64,000 nucleotides of DNA from Candidatus Nitrotoga sp. BS (GCF_927797785.1 NZ_CAKMLL010000032.1:1-64000); one strand, 5' to 3'; shown: positions 37,940 through 47,690, counted from the stretch's first letter. Program-made: numbers and translations. Notes: generated by a model not told the origin, from the sequence alone.

Positions 37940-38485
37940 ATGGCACAGAATAAAGACCACCTCATTTGGATAGATATGGAGATGACCGGTCTAGTTCCGG
38001 AAACCGATTGTATTATTGAAGTTGCGCTGGTTATTACTGATGGCGATTTGAATACAATTGTTGAGGCACCGGTTTTGGTAGTGCATCAAGCAGATATTGT
38101 ATTGGATGGCATGGATAGCTGGAATAAATCCACCCATGGAAAATCTGGCCTCATCGACAAGGTAAAAGCATCTACGCTGGACGCTGCCGCAGTGGAAGCT
38201 CAGATGCTGGAGTTTCTCAAGGAATATGTGCCCGCTCGCATTTCACCGATGTGCGGCAATTCCATTTGCCAGGATCGGCGCTTTCTCGCGCGCTGGATGC
38301 CGCAACTGGAAAGCTATTTCCACTACCGCAATTTGGATGTAAGCACCCTTAAAGAACTTGCTAAACGCTGGAAGCCTGAAGTGGCTCAAGGAATAAAGAA
38401 ACATGGTAAGCATGAAGCGCTGGCCGATATTTACGAATCAATCAATGAGATGAAATATTATCGCGAGAATTTTATCCGGATATAA
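37940..38485 (+). CDS. orn: Oligoribonuclease
   Basis: 181 residues from the ATG at 37940, giving the family start [18 protein letters not shown]; an ATG at 37928 adds four residues. Catalytic acids are seen in WIDMEMTGL (Asp and Glu), CQDRRFL and HEALADI, the DEDDh exonuclease pattern. Orn degrades 2- to 5-mer RNAs, including pGpG from c-di-GMP breakdown, linking it to signalling proteins such as the GGDEF protein at 327-2234. It is divergent from the M48 protease across an AT-rich promoter region. Confidence 0.96.
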   Translation: MAQNKDHLIWIDMEMTGLVPETDCIIEVALVITDGDLNTIVEAPVLVVHQADIVLDGMDSWNKSTHGKSGLIDKVKASTLDAAAVEAQMLEFLKEYVPARISPMCGNSICQDRRFLARWMPQLESYFHYRNLDVSTLKELAKRWKPEVAQGIKKHGKHEALADIYESINEMKYYRENFIRI

Positions 38486-38541
38486 AGGCATTTTTTGCTG
38501 CTGTATGGGTTAGCTCATATGGCGCATGCACTTTATTCAAG

Positions 38542-39633
38542 CTAACGCTCAGCACTCATAGCCAGAGCCCTTAAGCGGCTCTGTTCCAGTTGCGCAGCTT
38601 GCGGTTTATCCAGCCAGCCGTGTAGATTATCCAGCACTAAATCCGTTAAGGCATGTATCCAGCCTGGCCGTTCATTGAGACAAGGAATGTAGTGATATTC
38701 GCCCCCGCCTGCATGCTTAAAATCTTCTTTACCCTCCATTGCAATCTCTTCCAGCGTTTCCAGGCAGTCTGCTACGAAGCCAGGACAGACCACGTCTACG
38801 CGTTTAGTTTTTTTCGTACCTAATTCTTTAAGAATGGTGGTGGTATAAGGTTGGATCCACTCAGCGCGGCCAAAGCGTGACTGGAAGCAAACAGCGTATT
38901 GCTCTGTCTTAAGTTGCAGTGCCTCAGCTATCAGACGTCCGCTCTTTAGGCATTCACAGTGATAAGGGTCACCTTTCTCCAGCGAGTAGCGCGGTAAACC
39001 GTGGAAGCTCATCACTAGCTTATCCGGCCGACCATGCAGCGTCCAATAATCGCGGATGTTTTGTGCAGTGGCTGCAATGTAACCCGTGTTGTCGTGAAAG
39101 TGCTTAATAGTGCGTAGCGCGGGCATGTTGCGTTGTTTGGTGAGTTCACTAAAAATGACATCCCATGCAGTGCCAGTTGCACTGGCGGCATATTGTGGAT
39201 ACATTGGAACAATCAGGATGCGCTGACAGTTTTGCGCCTTGAGTTTGTTCAGTACACTGGGAATTGATGGGTTGCCATAGCGCATGGCGTAGTCCACAAC
39301 CAGTGGCATATCTTGCATGCGTTCCCCTAGATAGTCTTTTAGCAGACTGGTCTGGCGTTCGGTATGCACTTTCAGAGGTGAGCCTTCCGGCATCCAAATG
39401 CTGGCATATTTGGCGGCTGATTTCTTTGGTCTAGTGTTTAAGATAATGCCGTTCAGAATGAACCACCAGACAAGTTTTGGAATTTCCACCACACGCTGGT
39501 CGCTCAGGAATTCACGCAGATAAGGTTTGACTGCTTGGGCGGTAGGAGCGTCCGGTGTGCCAAGATTAAGCAATAAAACAGCACATTTTTCAGGTATGCC
39601 GTGGGTGTAGGTGGGTTCAGCTAGGTAAGACAT
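38542..39633 (-). CDS. hemH: Ferrochelatase
   Basis: 363 residues. The active-site His is in [17 protein letters not shown] (~209-225), and the acidic metal path in [14 protein letters not shown] (~277-290). It inserts Fe(II) into protoporphyrin IX, the last step of haem synthesis, feeding the c-type cytochrome and bacterioferritin of this window. It sits upstream-adjacent to orn (convergent) and downstream of hrcA, a usual betaproteobacterial neighbourhood. Confidence 0.96.
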   Translation of the reverse strand: MSYLAEPTYTHGIPEKCAVLLLNLGTPDAPTAQAVKPYLREFLSDQRVVEIPKLVWWFILNGIILNTRPKKSAAKYASIWMPEGSPLKVHTERQTSLLKDYLGERMQDMPLVVDYAMRYGNPSIPSVLNKLKAQNCQRILIVPMYPQYAASATGTAWDVIFSELTKQRNMPALRTIKHFHDNTGYIAATAQNIRDYWTLHGRPDKLVMSFHGLPRYSLEKGDPYHCECLKSGRLIAEALQLKTEQYAVCFQSRFGRAEWIQPYTTTILKELGTKKTKRVDVVCPGFVADCLETLEEIAMEGKEDFKHAGGGEYHYIPCLNERPGWIHALTDLVLDNLHGWLDKPQAAQLEQSRLRALAMSAER

Positions 39634-39744
39634 AGAGTATTATCCAATAAATTTTCTACTGAGAACAAACTAAACAAAATACCGATTGAAAAATTTTGGA
39701 CTGTTCTTCTCTGTGGTGCCTTTGATGTTGATATTTTGTTTTAG

Positions 39745-40773
39745 CTAATTTTGCGACAGCGCATTACTAAGTAGTTTAGATGTGATGTCCACAATCGGGA
39801 CGACTTTTTCGTAATTCATGCGCTTGGGACCGACCACCGCCAGTGTGCCAATAATCTGACCGTCAGAAGTATAGGGCGCACTAACTACACTGCACTCGCC
39901 CAACCCGGGCAACCCGGATTCGTTGCCGACAAAAATATGCACGCCGGGTGCATGGCGGCTTACATCAAGTAACTGCAGTAGCTCCGTTTTCTGTTCGAAC
40001 ACGTTAAACAGCCCGCGTAGCTGCTGCATGTTTGAAGAAAGATCGTTTATATATAGAAGATTGCGTTCACCGCTGATCACATAGTCTTCATTTTTTCGTG
40101 CAATTACCGCATCACCTGCTGCCATCGCCGCGCTCATTAACGATGTTAGGTCGTGCTGCAATTGATGTAACTCGGACTGCACGCGTTGGTGGATATCCTG
40201 AAGTGGGCAGTCAACATAGTGCTGACTTAAAAAATTACCGGCCTCAGTGAGCTGTGATTGCGTGTAATCCTTGTGCGTCAGCAATACACGGTTTTCCACC
40301 TCGCCATTAGGCATTACGATGATCAACAGAACTTTTTTCGTAGATAGGCGTAAAAATTCGACATGGCTTACTGTGATGGCGGCGCGCTTTGGCGTGGCGA
40401 CCACACCGGCAAAATGGGTGAGCTCTGACAATAAATTGGATGCCTGCATCAGCAAGCGCGAAGGGTTGTCCGGTTGTAATTGGTGCTCGAGCTGTTGCAC
40501 ACGTGCGCTGTCCAGCGGTTGCACTACCATCAATGTGTCGATAAATAAACGATAACCTCGCGCTGTCGGTACGCGCCCAGCGGAAGTGTGCGGACTGCTC
40601 ACTAGTCCCATTTCTTCAAGGCTGGCCATTACATTACGAATAGTGGCTGAGCTGACTTCCAAGCCAGAAAACTCTAGCAACGCGCGTGAACCAACCGGCT
40701 GACCATTGTTAATATAGCGATCCACCAATGTCTTAAGCAAAACTTGTGCGCGATTGTTAAGAATTGTTGACAT
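39745..40773 (-). CDS. hrcA: Heat-inducible transcription repressor HrcA
   Basis: 342 residues. An N-terminal winged helix (NRAQVLLKTLVDRYINNGQP, SSATIRNVMASLEEMGL, HTSAGRVPTARGYRLF) is followed by the GAF-like effector domain and a C-terminal GPKRMNYEKVVPIVDITSKL segment. HrcA represses groE and dnaK operons at CIRCE elements. No CIRCE inverted repeat (TTAGCACTC-N9-GAGTGCTAA) was found in its upstream region, so autoregulation is not evident here. Confidence 0.96.
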   Translation of the reverse strand: MSTILNNRAQVLLKTLVDRYINNGQPVGSRALLEFSGLEVSSATIRNVMASLEEMGLVSSPHTSAGRVPTARGYRLFIDTLMVVQPLDSARVQQLEHQLQPDNPSRLLMQASNLLSELTHFAGVVATPKRAAITVSHVEFLRLSTKKVLLIIVMPNGEVENRVLLTHKDYTQSQLTEAGNFLSQHYVDCPLQDIHQRVQSELHQLQHDLTSLMSAAMAAGDAVIARKNEDYVISGERNLLYINDLSSNMQQLRGLFNVFEQKTELLQLLDVSRHAPGVHIFVGNESGLPGLGECSVVSAPYTSDGQIIGTLAVVGPKRMNYEKVVPIVDITSKLLSNALSQN

Positions 40774-41087
40774 GTAGTCTGATTTAGAAGTAGAGACGCA
40801 GTTTGTTAATAAGTGTTTGTTGTGTTTGTGGCTGATCGATAAGCGAGGCCAGTTAGAAAATAAGCAGTTTGCAATTTAATGAATTCGTCAAAAATTAGCT
40901 TCAGCTATGCTATGTCCAAGCATTACTATGACATACAGTAATAACATATTGGACCGACCTGTAGATTCACACTTCAACATTATATCCACTTGGTAGGCTG
41001 GAAGTTATTCTAATGTTGTTCTGCACTTGATATATCTTCAGTGCAGCTTATTTTTAGTGATAATCTTAGATAGACTGGATTTTAGTT

Positions 41088-41199
41088 GTCAAGTCCCAAT
41101 GCTGTTCGGATAGCGCGCTTGACGGAGTATTTGTATTGTTCAGAATGTTGATTATATTAGCCTATTTTTATTTGCCGAACGGTATTCGTGTCAAGTCCC
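41088..41199. mobile_element. ~110-bp MITE-like element, copy 2
   Basis: CAATGCTGTTCGG near the left end is mirrored by CCGAACGGTATTC near the right end. Both ends carry the same direct flank GTCAAGTCCC. It matches copy 1 (14294-14402) in arms, flanks, length and AT-rich core with TTGATTATATT. It is inserted next to, or within, the coding relic at 41190-41300. Confidence 0.7.
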
Positions 41200-41300
41200 A
41201 CCTGTTTATAAACGCATTTTACAAATAAATCTGGGTCTTTTTGTACTATTTTTATAATGACTGAATGGGCACCAGGTGGTTCGAAGCACGCTGCGGGATT
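41190..41300 (-). pseudogene. Unidentified coding relic (KPDLFVKRVYKQAGLDT family)
   Basis: The minus strand encodes GAHSVIIKIVQKDPDLFVK then CVYKQVGLDT. A second copy in opposite orientation at 57519-57600 encodes EKPDLFVKRVYKQAGLDT. The two DNA stretches (GTGTCAAGTCCC, then CCTGTTT, TAAAC, ACAAATAAATCTGG) are clearly homologous. The peptide is conserved while the flanks differ, so this is probably the C-terminus of a repeated, perhaps transposon-borne, protein. The family was not recognised. Confidence 0.5.
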
Positions 41301-41336
41301 AACTAGCATGAGGCCACGCTGGCCACCGGAAAGCCT

Positions 41337-41366
41337 GGTTGGGCTGAATGAAATGAAGCCCAACAT
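41337..41366. repeat. REP-like hairpin
   Basis: GGTTGGGCTGAATGAAATG followed by AAGCCCAACAT: an 8-bp GTTGGGCT/AGCCCAAC stem. It is the best-preserved copy of the REP family also seen at 14719-14748 and 15793-15822. Confidence 0.65.
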
Positions 41367-41883
41367 CTTACCGTTCACCATGCCCGTCTACTCCATTATC
41401 TATTTACCACTTCAGTCCGATGCAACCTTTCTCCGTTCAATGTAATCATGCAATACAGAATTTTTGCAGGTTTAATTATCTACCCCTTTGGGCGAAGGCT
41501 GGTTAAAGTCAGCGAATTGTTAAGAGCGTAATTGACAACCCATTGCTTGCAGCAGGGTGCAGTATGGGTAAACATGGGTAATTCAAAGTTCCGATAACGG
41601 TTAGCCTGAAAACGGCGCATACCTTGAAGTGAAGCGCATCGGAAAGTCGTGCGTGGGAATTGAAGTCAGTATGATTATCGCCAAAAACAATAATCCGCAA
41701 AATCGAACGTACGGTTTGATGAGAAAGGGCAGGCGAGAGCTGGTTCTCTACCCTGTATTTTTATTATCTCTTGGAAGATGAAAGCAAAGGAAAACTCGAT
41801 TTGAAATTCGCGAGCAATTTTTATTCGAACATGCACCCAAAAAATACCTACCGATCTGGTTGATTTCTGATAGCTTTCAATAA

Positions 41884-43173
41884 ATGACTACAAAAATATT
41901 AATCTGGATGTTGGCTGGGCTGGTGTTGGGTGGCGTGATTAATGCCTATGCCAGTGATGTAGCGTTTATTCAAAGTTATGTTGTCCATGGTTTGTTTCAT
42001 GTGTTGGGCGCGACATTTATTAATTTATTGAAAATGCTAGTAGTACCGCTGGTTACTTTCTCGCTGATTTGTGGGGTATGTGGCATTGGTGATATTAAAA
42101 AACTGGGGCGGGTTGGTTTAAAGTCATTTTTATTGTTTTTGTTGACTACGGCTTCAGCCGTTACCTTGGCTGTTTTTGTGGCAACGATTGTTGCGCCAGG
42201 GAAAGGTTTTGATCTGACAAAAGCCGCACAAACGACATTTGAAGCACCCACAGCACCACCGTTAACGCAAGTTTTTATTGATCTGGTGCCGAGTAATCCA
42301 GTGGCTGCTTATGCAGAAGGCAATATGTTGCAAATCATCTTCTTTACAATCTTATTCGCAATTTGCGTTGTGATGATAGGAGATAGGGGGCGACCTATTG
42401 CGGATGGTGCAGAGAGATTAAATGAAGTGATGATGGAGGTTGTCTCGGTTGTGATGTCAATTGCGCCTTATGGGGTGTTTGCGCTGATGGCGAAGACTTT
42501 TTCGGTACAGGGGCTTGGGTTAATTGTACCGATGCTAAGCTATTTCGGCGTGGTAATGTTGGTGTTGCTGCTGCATGTGACGGGCACACTGATGTTGTTG
42601 TTAAAGTTTGCGGGTCGTGTCAGTCCATTAGTGTTTCTGAAGAAAATGCGTGCGGTGCAAATATTCGCATTCAGTACCTCCAGTTCAAATGCAACCATTC
42701 CTGTCACACTAAGAGCGGTAGAAAAGCGATTGGGTGTTGATAATTCTACAGCGTCCTTTGTGGTGCCTTTTGGTGCCACCATCAATATGGATGGTACCGC
42801 TATCATGCAAGGCGTTGCCACGGTGTTTGTCGCCAATGTTTATGGCATAGAGCTTGGTCTGGCGGGTTTTATGACGGTGATCGGCATGGCCGTCTTGGCC
42901 TCGGTAGGAACAGCAGGTGTGCCAGGCGTTGGGTTGATTATGCTAGCCATGGTATTTAATCAAGTGGGTTTGCCCGTCGAAGGCATTGCCTTAATTATGG
43001 GGGTTGACCGCCTGTTGGATATGATGCGCACGGTCGTGAATGTCACGGGCGATGCAACGGTAACAACAATTGTTGCTCGAGGTGAAGATAGTATTTCAAT
43101 GGCTATCTTTAATGACCCTGATGCCGGCGTAATAGAAGACGTGCATCTACCACTTAAGAAACCGTTGACTTGA
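41884..43173 (+). CDS. Dicarboxylate/amino acid:cation symporter (DAACS family)
   Basis: 429 residues. Family hallmarks: the serine-rich HP1 motif FSTSSSNATIPVT (~262-274), GATINMDGTA (~298-307), the HP2 motif VGTAGVPGVG (~341-350) and DRLLDMMRTVVNVTGDA (~375-391). These Na+- or H+-coupled transporters take up C4-dicarboxylates, glutamate, aspartate or serine; the exact substrate cannot be told. Flanked by mobile debris on both sides and with no operon partners. Confidence 0.93.
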   Translation: MTTKILIWMLAGLVLGGVINAYASDVAFIQSYVVHGLFHVLGATFINLLKMLVVPLVTFSLICGVCGIGDIKKLGRVGLKSFLLFLLTTASAVTLAVFVATIVAPGKGFDLTKAAQTTFEAPTAPPLTQVFIDLVPSNPVAAYAEGNMLQIIFFTILFAICVVMIGDRGRPIADGAERLNEVMMEVVSVVMSIAPYGVFALMAKTFSVQGLGLIVPMLSYFGVVMLVLLLHVTGTLMLLLKFAGRVSPLVFLKKMRAVQIFAFSTSSSNATIPVTLRAVEKRLGVDNSTASFVVPFGATINMDGTAIMQGVATVFVANVYGIELGLAGFMTVIGMAVLASVGTAGVPGVGLIMLAMVFNQVGLPVEGIALIMGVDRLLDMMRTVVNVTGDATVTTIVARGEDSISMAIFNDPDAGVIEDVHLPLKKPLT

Positions 43174-43544
43174 TCTTAAGATGTGCTGAACGATGCGCAT
43201 TTAGCTTGACGCACACTTAGGGCATACTGAAAACAGTTTAGAGTTACAATATGCTCTCAAGATGTAATATGAGAAGTCGCGACTTTGATCTAGCAATTAC
43301 TGATTTTTTAGTTTGGCATTTTGACATATCGTATTCATCGAGAGGTTTTACAGTCGGCGTCAATGAGGGTGCTCGTCTAATTTCTTATCCATGATGCACA
43401 GTATTGTGCAGGCCATGTAGAGGATGTCTCATAAAATAAAAGCGCTGCCTTGCCCAATAATTAGGAGCACAGAAAATTCATTAAGTGCATAATAATATTG
43501 TGTATGTTGAATAATTTCCCGTAAATTTATAAATGGAGTTAGAC

Positions 43545-43907
43545 ATGAAGAAAACTGTTGGTTACCTTATGATTGTGTCCTGTTTTGCATTAGGCTCTAC
43601 GTTAGCTCACGCGGATACCGATGCACACCATGGGAAAATGCATGGGAAAGCGCATGGACATGGGAAAATGCATGGACATGGGAAAATGCATGGACATGGG
43701 AAAATGCATGGACAAATGTTTAACTCTATGGATGCTAACGCCGATGGTGCAATCACCAAAGAAGAGTTTGATGTTTACCATGCTAAGAAATTTAAGGAAA
43801 TGGATGTTAACGGTGATGGCCAAATCACTTTCGGTGATATGAAATCCAAGTCCGAGAAGGCGGAAGTTAATCGCGATAACTATTATAACGTTGGCCCATT
43901 ACGCTAG
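43545..43907 (+). CDS. Exported His-rich EF-hand protein
   Basis: 120 residues from the ATG at 43545, chosen because GGAG lies six bases upstream; an ATG at 43533 overlaps the ribosome site. A signal peptide (MKKTVGYLMIVSCFALG, cleavage near AHA) is followed by a His/Gly/Lys/Met-rich stretch built from repeats of GKMHGH, then two EF-hand loops, DANADGAITKEE and DVNGDGQITFGD. A periplasmic metal- (Ca, and perhaps Cu, Ni or Zn) binding role is likely. Its leader is nearly the same as that of the exported protein at 46335-46784. Confidence 0.82.
   Translation: MKKTVGYLMIVSCFALGSTLAHADTDAHHGKMHGKAHGHGKMHGHGKMHGHGKMHGQMFNSMDANADGAITKEEFDVYHAKKFKEMDVNGDGQITFGDMKSKSEKAEVNRDNYYNVGPLR
43659..43712 (+). 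repeat. Three perfect 18-bp tandem repeats inside the EF-hand gene
   Basis: The unit CATGGGAAAATGCATGGA occurs three times in a row and encodes the hexapeptide repeat HGKMHG. Less perfect units lie upstream. In-frame repeat number could vary between strains and change the number of His/Met ligands. Confidence 0.85.
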
Positions 43908-46334
43908 ATTGATTTGAGTATCTGGTCAGATTGATGGCTATATCATTGATTACGTTGGTCAGCTCTTGGTAAGTGTTGTTGATATTAGGATCGCTTACTT
44001 GCCGAGCGGGCCGACGGTGTCTTCGATATTGTCGCTGGATTTAAGATATTGGAGTTACGCAACTAATATTAGAGGTGCCATTAACTCATTTAATGGAAAA
44101 AATGAATTAGTGTGGCAATTAATCAGTGTTCAGATTGTATAGTGTGATACGGTAAAGCCTAAATATTAAGGCTAGCATATGCCTGTCTTGTTATTTGTGC
44201 CTGCCAGAATCTCCTCTATTTAAAAAACCTCCTTTCTGAACTTTCAGTATGTGCTCCACAAATGTTGATTTTTGTTGCGGGAAGGAAAAGTTTTGCATTT
44301 TCCCGATGCAGAAGTATTAATTTTCATGATGTTGGGCGATCACAATTCCTCGATTATTAAAGTCCGGCCTAAAGAAATTTAGTGTTGTTTAAGCCACTAG
44401 TTTGCATGGTGAGACTCGACCATTGCTTTTATCACCGTCCACACAACTACTCTCGTTTCCACAGGACGTTGCCTATGCGGTGAGATTCCTTGCCATCATG
44501 GCCATGCAACATGGTGCTTGAACCCGTTGATGGATGATTCGATCTCATTGAGACGACCATTTGATCATCCGTTATCTTTTCCGTCACTTGGTGATGCAAA
44601 ATGAATTGGTGCTGGACCTTCAAAATGCGTACCTTGAAACCCAGTTCAAAGGGGACGCCCGCTTTGCCTTTGCTGCCCCATTCGGTGTGCGGCTCAAAGA
44701 TTGAAAAAATTTTCCCGACCTGCGGGATAATTCCACCATGGATGATACTAAGTCCAGTTTAGTCTATCTGTCGCATCGCGTGTTCAATGAAGTTTCCACT
44801 TTCCAGTTTCTTCAGACCATCAAATTCACCCGTGAAGCCCATGCTGTTGAAGCATGGCAATCGTATCGCATGCTTGGAACAGTTGAAAACTTTTCGTTCC
44901 TCCCTTGGAATTACCCTCTGAATTCGCACTTTGGTAGCTCGCTTACAACCATATACCAACTGATGTTGATGCGCACACGGTACTGCTACATTCGTTGATA
45001 AAGTCACAATTCGATGTAAAACTTGTGGCGCAAGACACCTCGTTCGCGCAGAAATAGCATACAAAATTCGCCTGCGGGAACGATACGAATAAATCATCCT
45101 GATGTTCCGCTGTATGTTCGGGGCAAGCTCCGAGACCGTGAGCCAGCCGCATCTGTAAGACGAAGGAAGCGCTAGCCGCTGCTGGTAAATTGAATAGCTA
45201 GAGATATATTCACGACGTGCCGAATCCGAACGCAATCATCTATTCGCTTGTTGAAACACCAAGGCAAGCGGCGTGGATAAAAGTGGTTGCCGTAGAATTT
45301 CATGCGGCAACTTTATCAAACATCACTCCATGCTGATTAGCCTGTTGTTACTGAAGCACTTGTTGGCAATGAGCACTCCTACTGCACAGCAGGCGATTCT
45401 ATATTCCAGTTTGTGTTGATATTCTTGAAAAATGGTTTTTAGTAGTTCTTTACTGCCCAGGCACCCACGTACTCTTCGGTCTATCGAATATGAATTTGCT
45501 CATTTATTCTCATGTGCTAGCAGCCTGTCGGACTTAAAGGAAATCGGCTGCAAATTAAGCGGAGCGGTGTATATTTCGCCGCTTTTTTGGGCAATAGAAC
45601 AACTATTACCCTGCAAAATCATCAAGTGGGGTAAGCAGGCATTTCGCCGTAAGGCGAAAGCTCGCAAAATCTACCCTCGCTCAGCTCAATTTTCGCTACG
45701 ATTCTTTAAGTCCGACAGACTGCTAGTGGTATTTGTGGGGCTAAAATGAATTGCGTATTTACTTTTTATAGTAGTCGTCCTATTATGTGGCTCTCATCGA
45801 TATATATAAAGGTGAGATGCGAAAAACTGACAGGACAAAAAAGTTGACGATTGGTTGTCTATTTAGGATTAAAGACACTTGCCGGAGGCTCCATGATGTT
45901 AATCGTATGCAGTGTGGGAAGTTGTATGCAGTAGTTGTTGAAGACGGAAGATTGTAAAATACCGTCCATGTTGCTAAATGTACTTAATATCCATACGGTC
46001 AATGTAATTCGATCAAATGGGTATGGTGTTGCAAGTATAACAACATGTTATGCATTTGATTTGAAATGGGATTAAGAATTTATCAGGAGAATACTTTATA
46101 CGTATGTTTTTTTCTGTTACCGGTGAATCTTAAATTTTAGTATCAATGAATTATGTGGATATTGAAATAAACTTCGATAAATACTGTTTGGTACTAGGAT
46201 GCACTTGTATATTGATTTACTTCCATGATAATTATTTGCACACTTAACGCAGTCGCAATAAAAGCTTGTAGGAGTGAGGCACATTTCACCCCCACTCAAC
46301 TATCCTCGTAAGATTTGATATTAAGGAGCTTGTA
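43908..46334. other. 2.4-kb region without an intact gene
   Basis: The stretch separates the two leader-sharing exported proteins. It holds the 210-bp MITE copy at 45517-45726. Around 44570-44990 a plus-strand frame (RYLFRHLVMQNELVLDLQNA, a stop, then LVYLSHRVFNEVSTFQFLQT) is open except for a single stop and could be a decayed gene of unknown type. Minus-strand frames at 44759-45235 show no family features. No RNA gene was recognised. Confidence 0.45.
45517..45726. mobile_element. 210-bp MITE with CTAG-bounded inverted ends, copy 2
   Basis: Begins CTAGCAGCCTGTCGGAC and ends GTCCGACAGACTGCTAG. It is nearly identical, in opposite orientation, to 22524-22733 over its full length, including the internal TTTCGCC/GGCGAAA hairpin. 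The few differences lie mainly in the interior and one terminal base. It has no gene of its own. Confidence 0.85.
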
Positions 46335-46784
46335 ATGAAAAAAACTGTTATGAATCTAGCTATCGTTTCCTGTTTTGCATTGGGTGCTTCAGCAGCTCAA
46401 GCTTATAACCCAAATGCTTTTGGTGACCCAGCAGCGTCGGCAGCATATACAAAGAATGCAACGGTAGAAGGTCAGACACAAAATATCAAAGTTGGTCCTG
46501 ATGGTGTTCGTCTTCCTTATAATATGGCTGAAGATCGTCATAGTCACAAAGTAGCTAATACCCCTAATGGTGTTAGTGTTCAATGCATGAACTGCGGCAC
46601 CAGCTTGTCCTTGGCGGATGGCGCAAGGCAAACATATGGTGGTATTAGCCCTTACTTTCCGAAACCTAATGTCAAAAATCCACCAGTTGAAGCTCCTGAA
46701 TATTGGAACATGACAGGAAAATCGGAAACAGGGGAAGAAAACAAAAACCAAAGTGCTTATAGCAGGGGTTATTTTGCCAGGTAA
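46335..46784 (+). CDS. Exported protein of unknown function with a CMNC motif
   Basis: 149 residues with AAGGAG upstream. A signal peptide MKKTVMNLAIVSCFALG ends near AQA (~23). The mature part has no recognised domain. It contains a single CMNC pair (~84-87), a VGPDGVRLPYNMAEDRHSHK segment and a Pro-rich YFPKPNVKNPPVEAPEYW segment. The CxxC could bind metal or be redox-active, but CMNC followed by G is not a haem motif. It is followed by a strong terminator and appears monocistronic. The leader resembles that of the EF-hand protein at 43545. Confidence 0.78.
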   Translation: MKKTVMNLAIVSCFALGASAAQAYNPNAFGDPAASAAYTKNATVEGQTQNIKVGPDGVRLPYNMAEDRHSHKVANTPNGVSVQCMNCGTSLSLADGARQTYGGISPYFPKPNVKNPPVEAPEYWNMTGKSETGEENKNQSAYSRGYFAR

Positions 46785-46820
46785 TTTTTGGTAACAGGCA
46801 TCAGATGTTTAAGTAAAATT

Positions 46821-46858
46821 AAAGCACAAGGCCAGCATTAATGCTGGCCTTGTGCTTT
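46821..46858 (+). terminator. Long perfect-palindrome terminator
   Basis: AAAGCACAAGGCCAGCATT is exactly mirrored by AATGCTGGCCTTGTGCTTT, a 38-bp palindrome. It ends in TTTAT and lies 36 bases after the stop of the exported-protein gene. With A-rich and T-rich edges it can act in both directions. Confidence 0.8.
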
Positions 46859-47690
46859 ATGCGTAAATATATTGCTTGCTTGAGCAGCAAGAACCATTAC
46901 ACATGATAATGTTTTTGAGTTTTTCGGCGCTAACGGTTTTCCTGTGGGCTACATTGGCATTTTTTTCATACTTCCCACCGCCACCGCTCACTTTCACTTC
47001 CCGCTTGATTTGCGAGTTTTAGTCTTTTTTGTAGGTTGCGACAATTAATTTGAATGCCGATTAAAAAGTAATTTTTGAAGAGAGTGACAACGGGTGAGAT
47101 TTTTTAGCTGGCAGACTACCGAATTATAGTGTTGTAGTAATTTAACATATTGATTATTTTTATAGAATATAACAGACAATAAGTATATCAATGTAATAAT
47201 TGGTTATGAAAAAGCCAGATTGAATGTTCTTAGAGCAACACTGTTATTGGCCAGTTCAAACCTGCCAGAAGCAGCTTGATGTAATTGCCGCACACACCCT
47301 GCTGTAGGTAAGCATAATGCACAGCAATCTAATCTCTTTCGCCACCCCCTGCGGGGGTTCTTACAGTGAAGAACATCCGTTGGCATAACAGCCTTGATAG
47401 AGCGATCTGCCAATAGGTGTGGTGCTGGTCAAAAAGGTTACACTTGCTTGCCTCTTTTACATCAACTAGTGTCGTAATCAGTGTCCATCGGTCAACACGG
47501 ACTTCCCTCACCTTAAGAGTCTTCCTTGGTCGCGTAAGTGTTCGCATCCTTCCAGACTGGGCGCAGAGGGCAATCCACGATTGTGCTAATAATAATAGGA
47601 TATATTGACGAACTCTATGGATGCTCCAACTATTAATGCTCCAATGGAATAACCCTTCTATAGCAAATTTATTTTCAATAAGGAGATTGA
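46859..47690. other. Spacer with an IS4 transposase relic
   Basis: No intact gene. The right half holds the IS4-type relic described at 47215-47590. The left half is AT-rich with no structure of note. The ABC exporter promoter must lie near its end. Confidence 0.45.
47215..47590 (-). pseudogene. Remnant of an IS4-family transposase
   Basis: The minus strand encodes RPRKTLKVREVRVDRWTL, then ITTLVDVKEASKCNLFDQ, matching the IS4 pattern VR.IRV.GW...TTLLDA..Y....L..LY..RW. After a frameshift it continues as DRSIKAVMPTDVLHCKNP, matching D.RSIK.VMQMDVLRCKTP, then further shifts. Only the C-terminal third remains, with at least two frame breaks. This could be kin to the elements whose ends appear at 59534-59730. 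Confidence 0.78.

Larger units (their letters stand above)
40774..41883. other. 1.1-kb spacer of repeats and coding relics
   Basis: No intact gene. It holds the second ~110-bp MITE (41088-41199), a coding relic with the peptide DPDLFVKCVYKQVGLDT on the minus strand, a REP-like hairpin (41337-41366), and at 41540-41750 a stretch that faintly recalls group II intron ends. Confidence 0.5.

Noticed and set aside
40774-40870. CIRCE operator upstream of hrcA
   Set aside because: The TTAGCACTC/GAGTGCTAA inverted repeat is not present in this stretch.
41540-41760. Stretch resembling group II intron ends (GTACGGTTTGATGAG followed by a hairpin and TACCCTG)
   Set aside because: The 3' end recalls domain V/VI, but the complementary 5' strand of domain V is not found and no reverse-transcriptase frame is nearby. 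A covariance-model search would be needed.
43600-43720. CRISPR-like tandem array
   Set aside because: The 18-bp units are contiguous, without spacers, and in frame within the EF-hand gene.
44759-45235. 158-codon minus-strand frame
   Set aside because: No domain, signal or ribosome site; overlaps the other possible decayed frame on the plus strand; composition is not protein-like.
46335-46784. CMNC read as a c-type haem site
   Set aside because: The motif is CMNCG, lacking the His of CxxCH.
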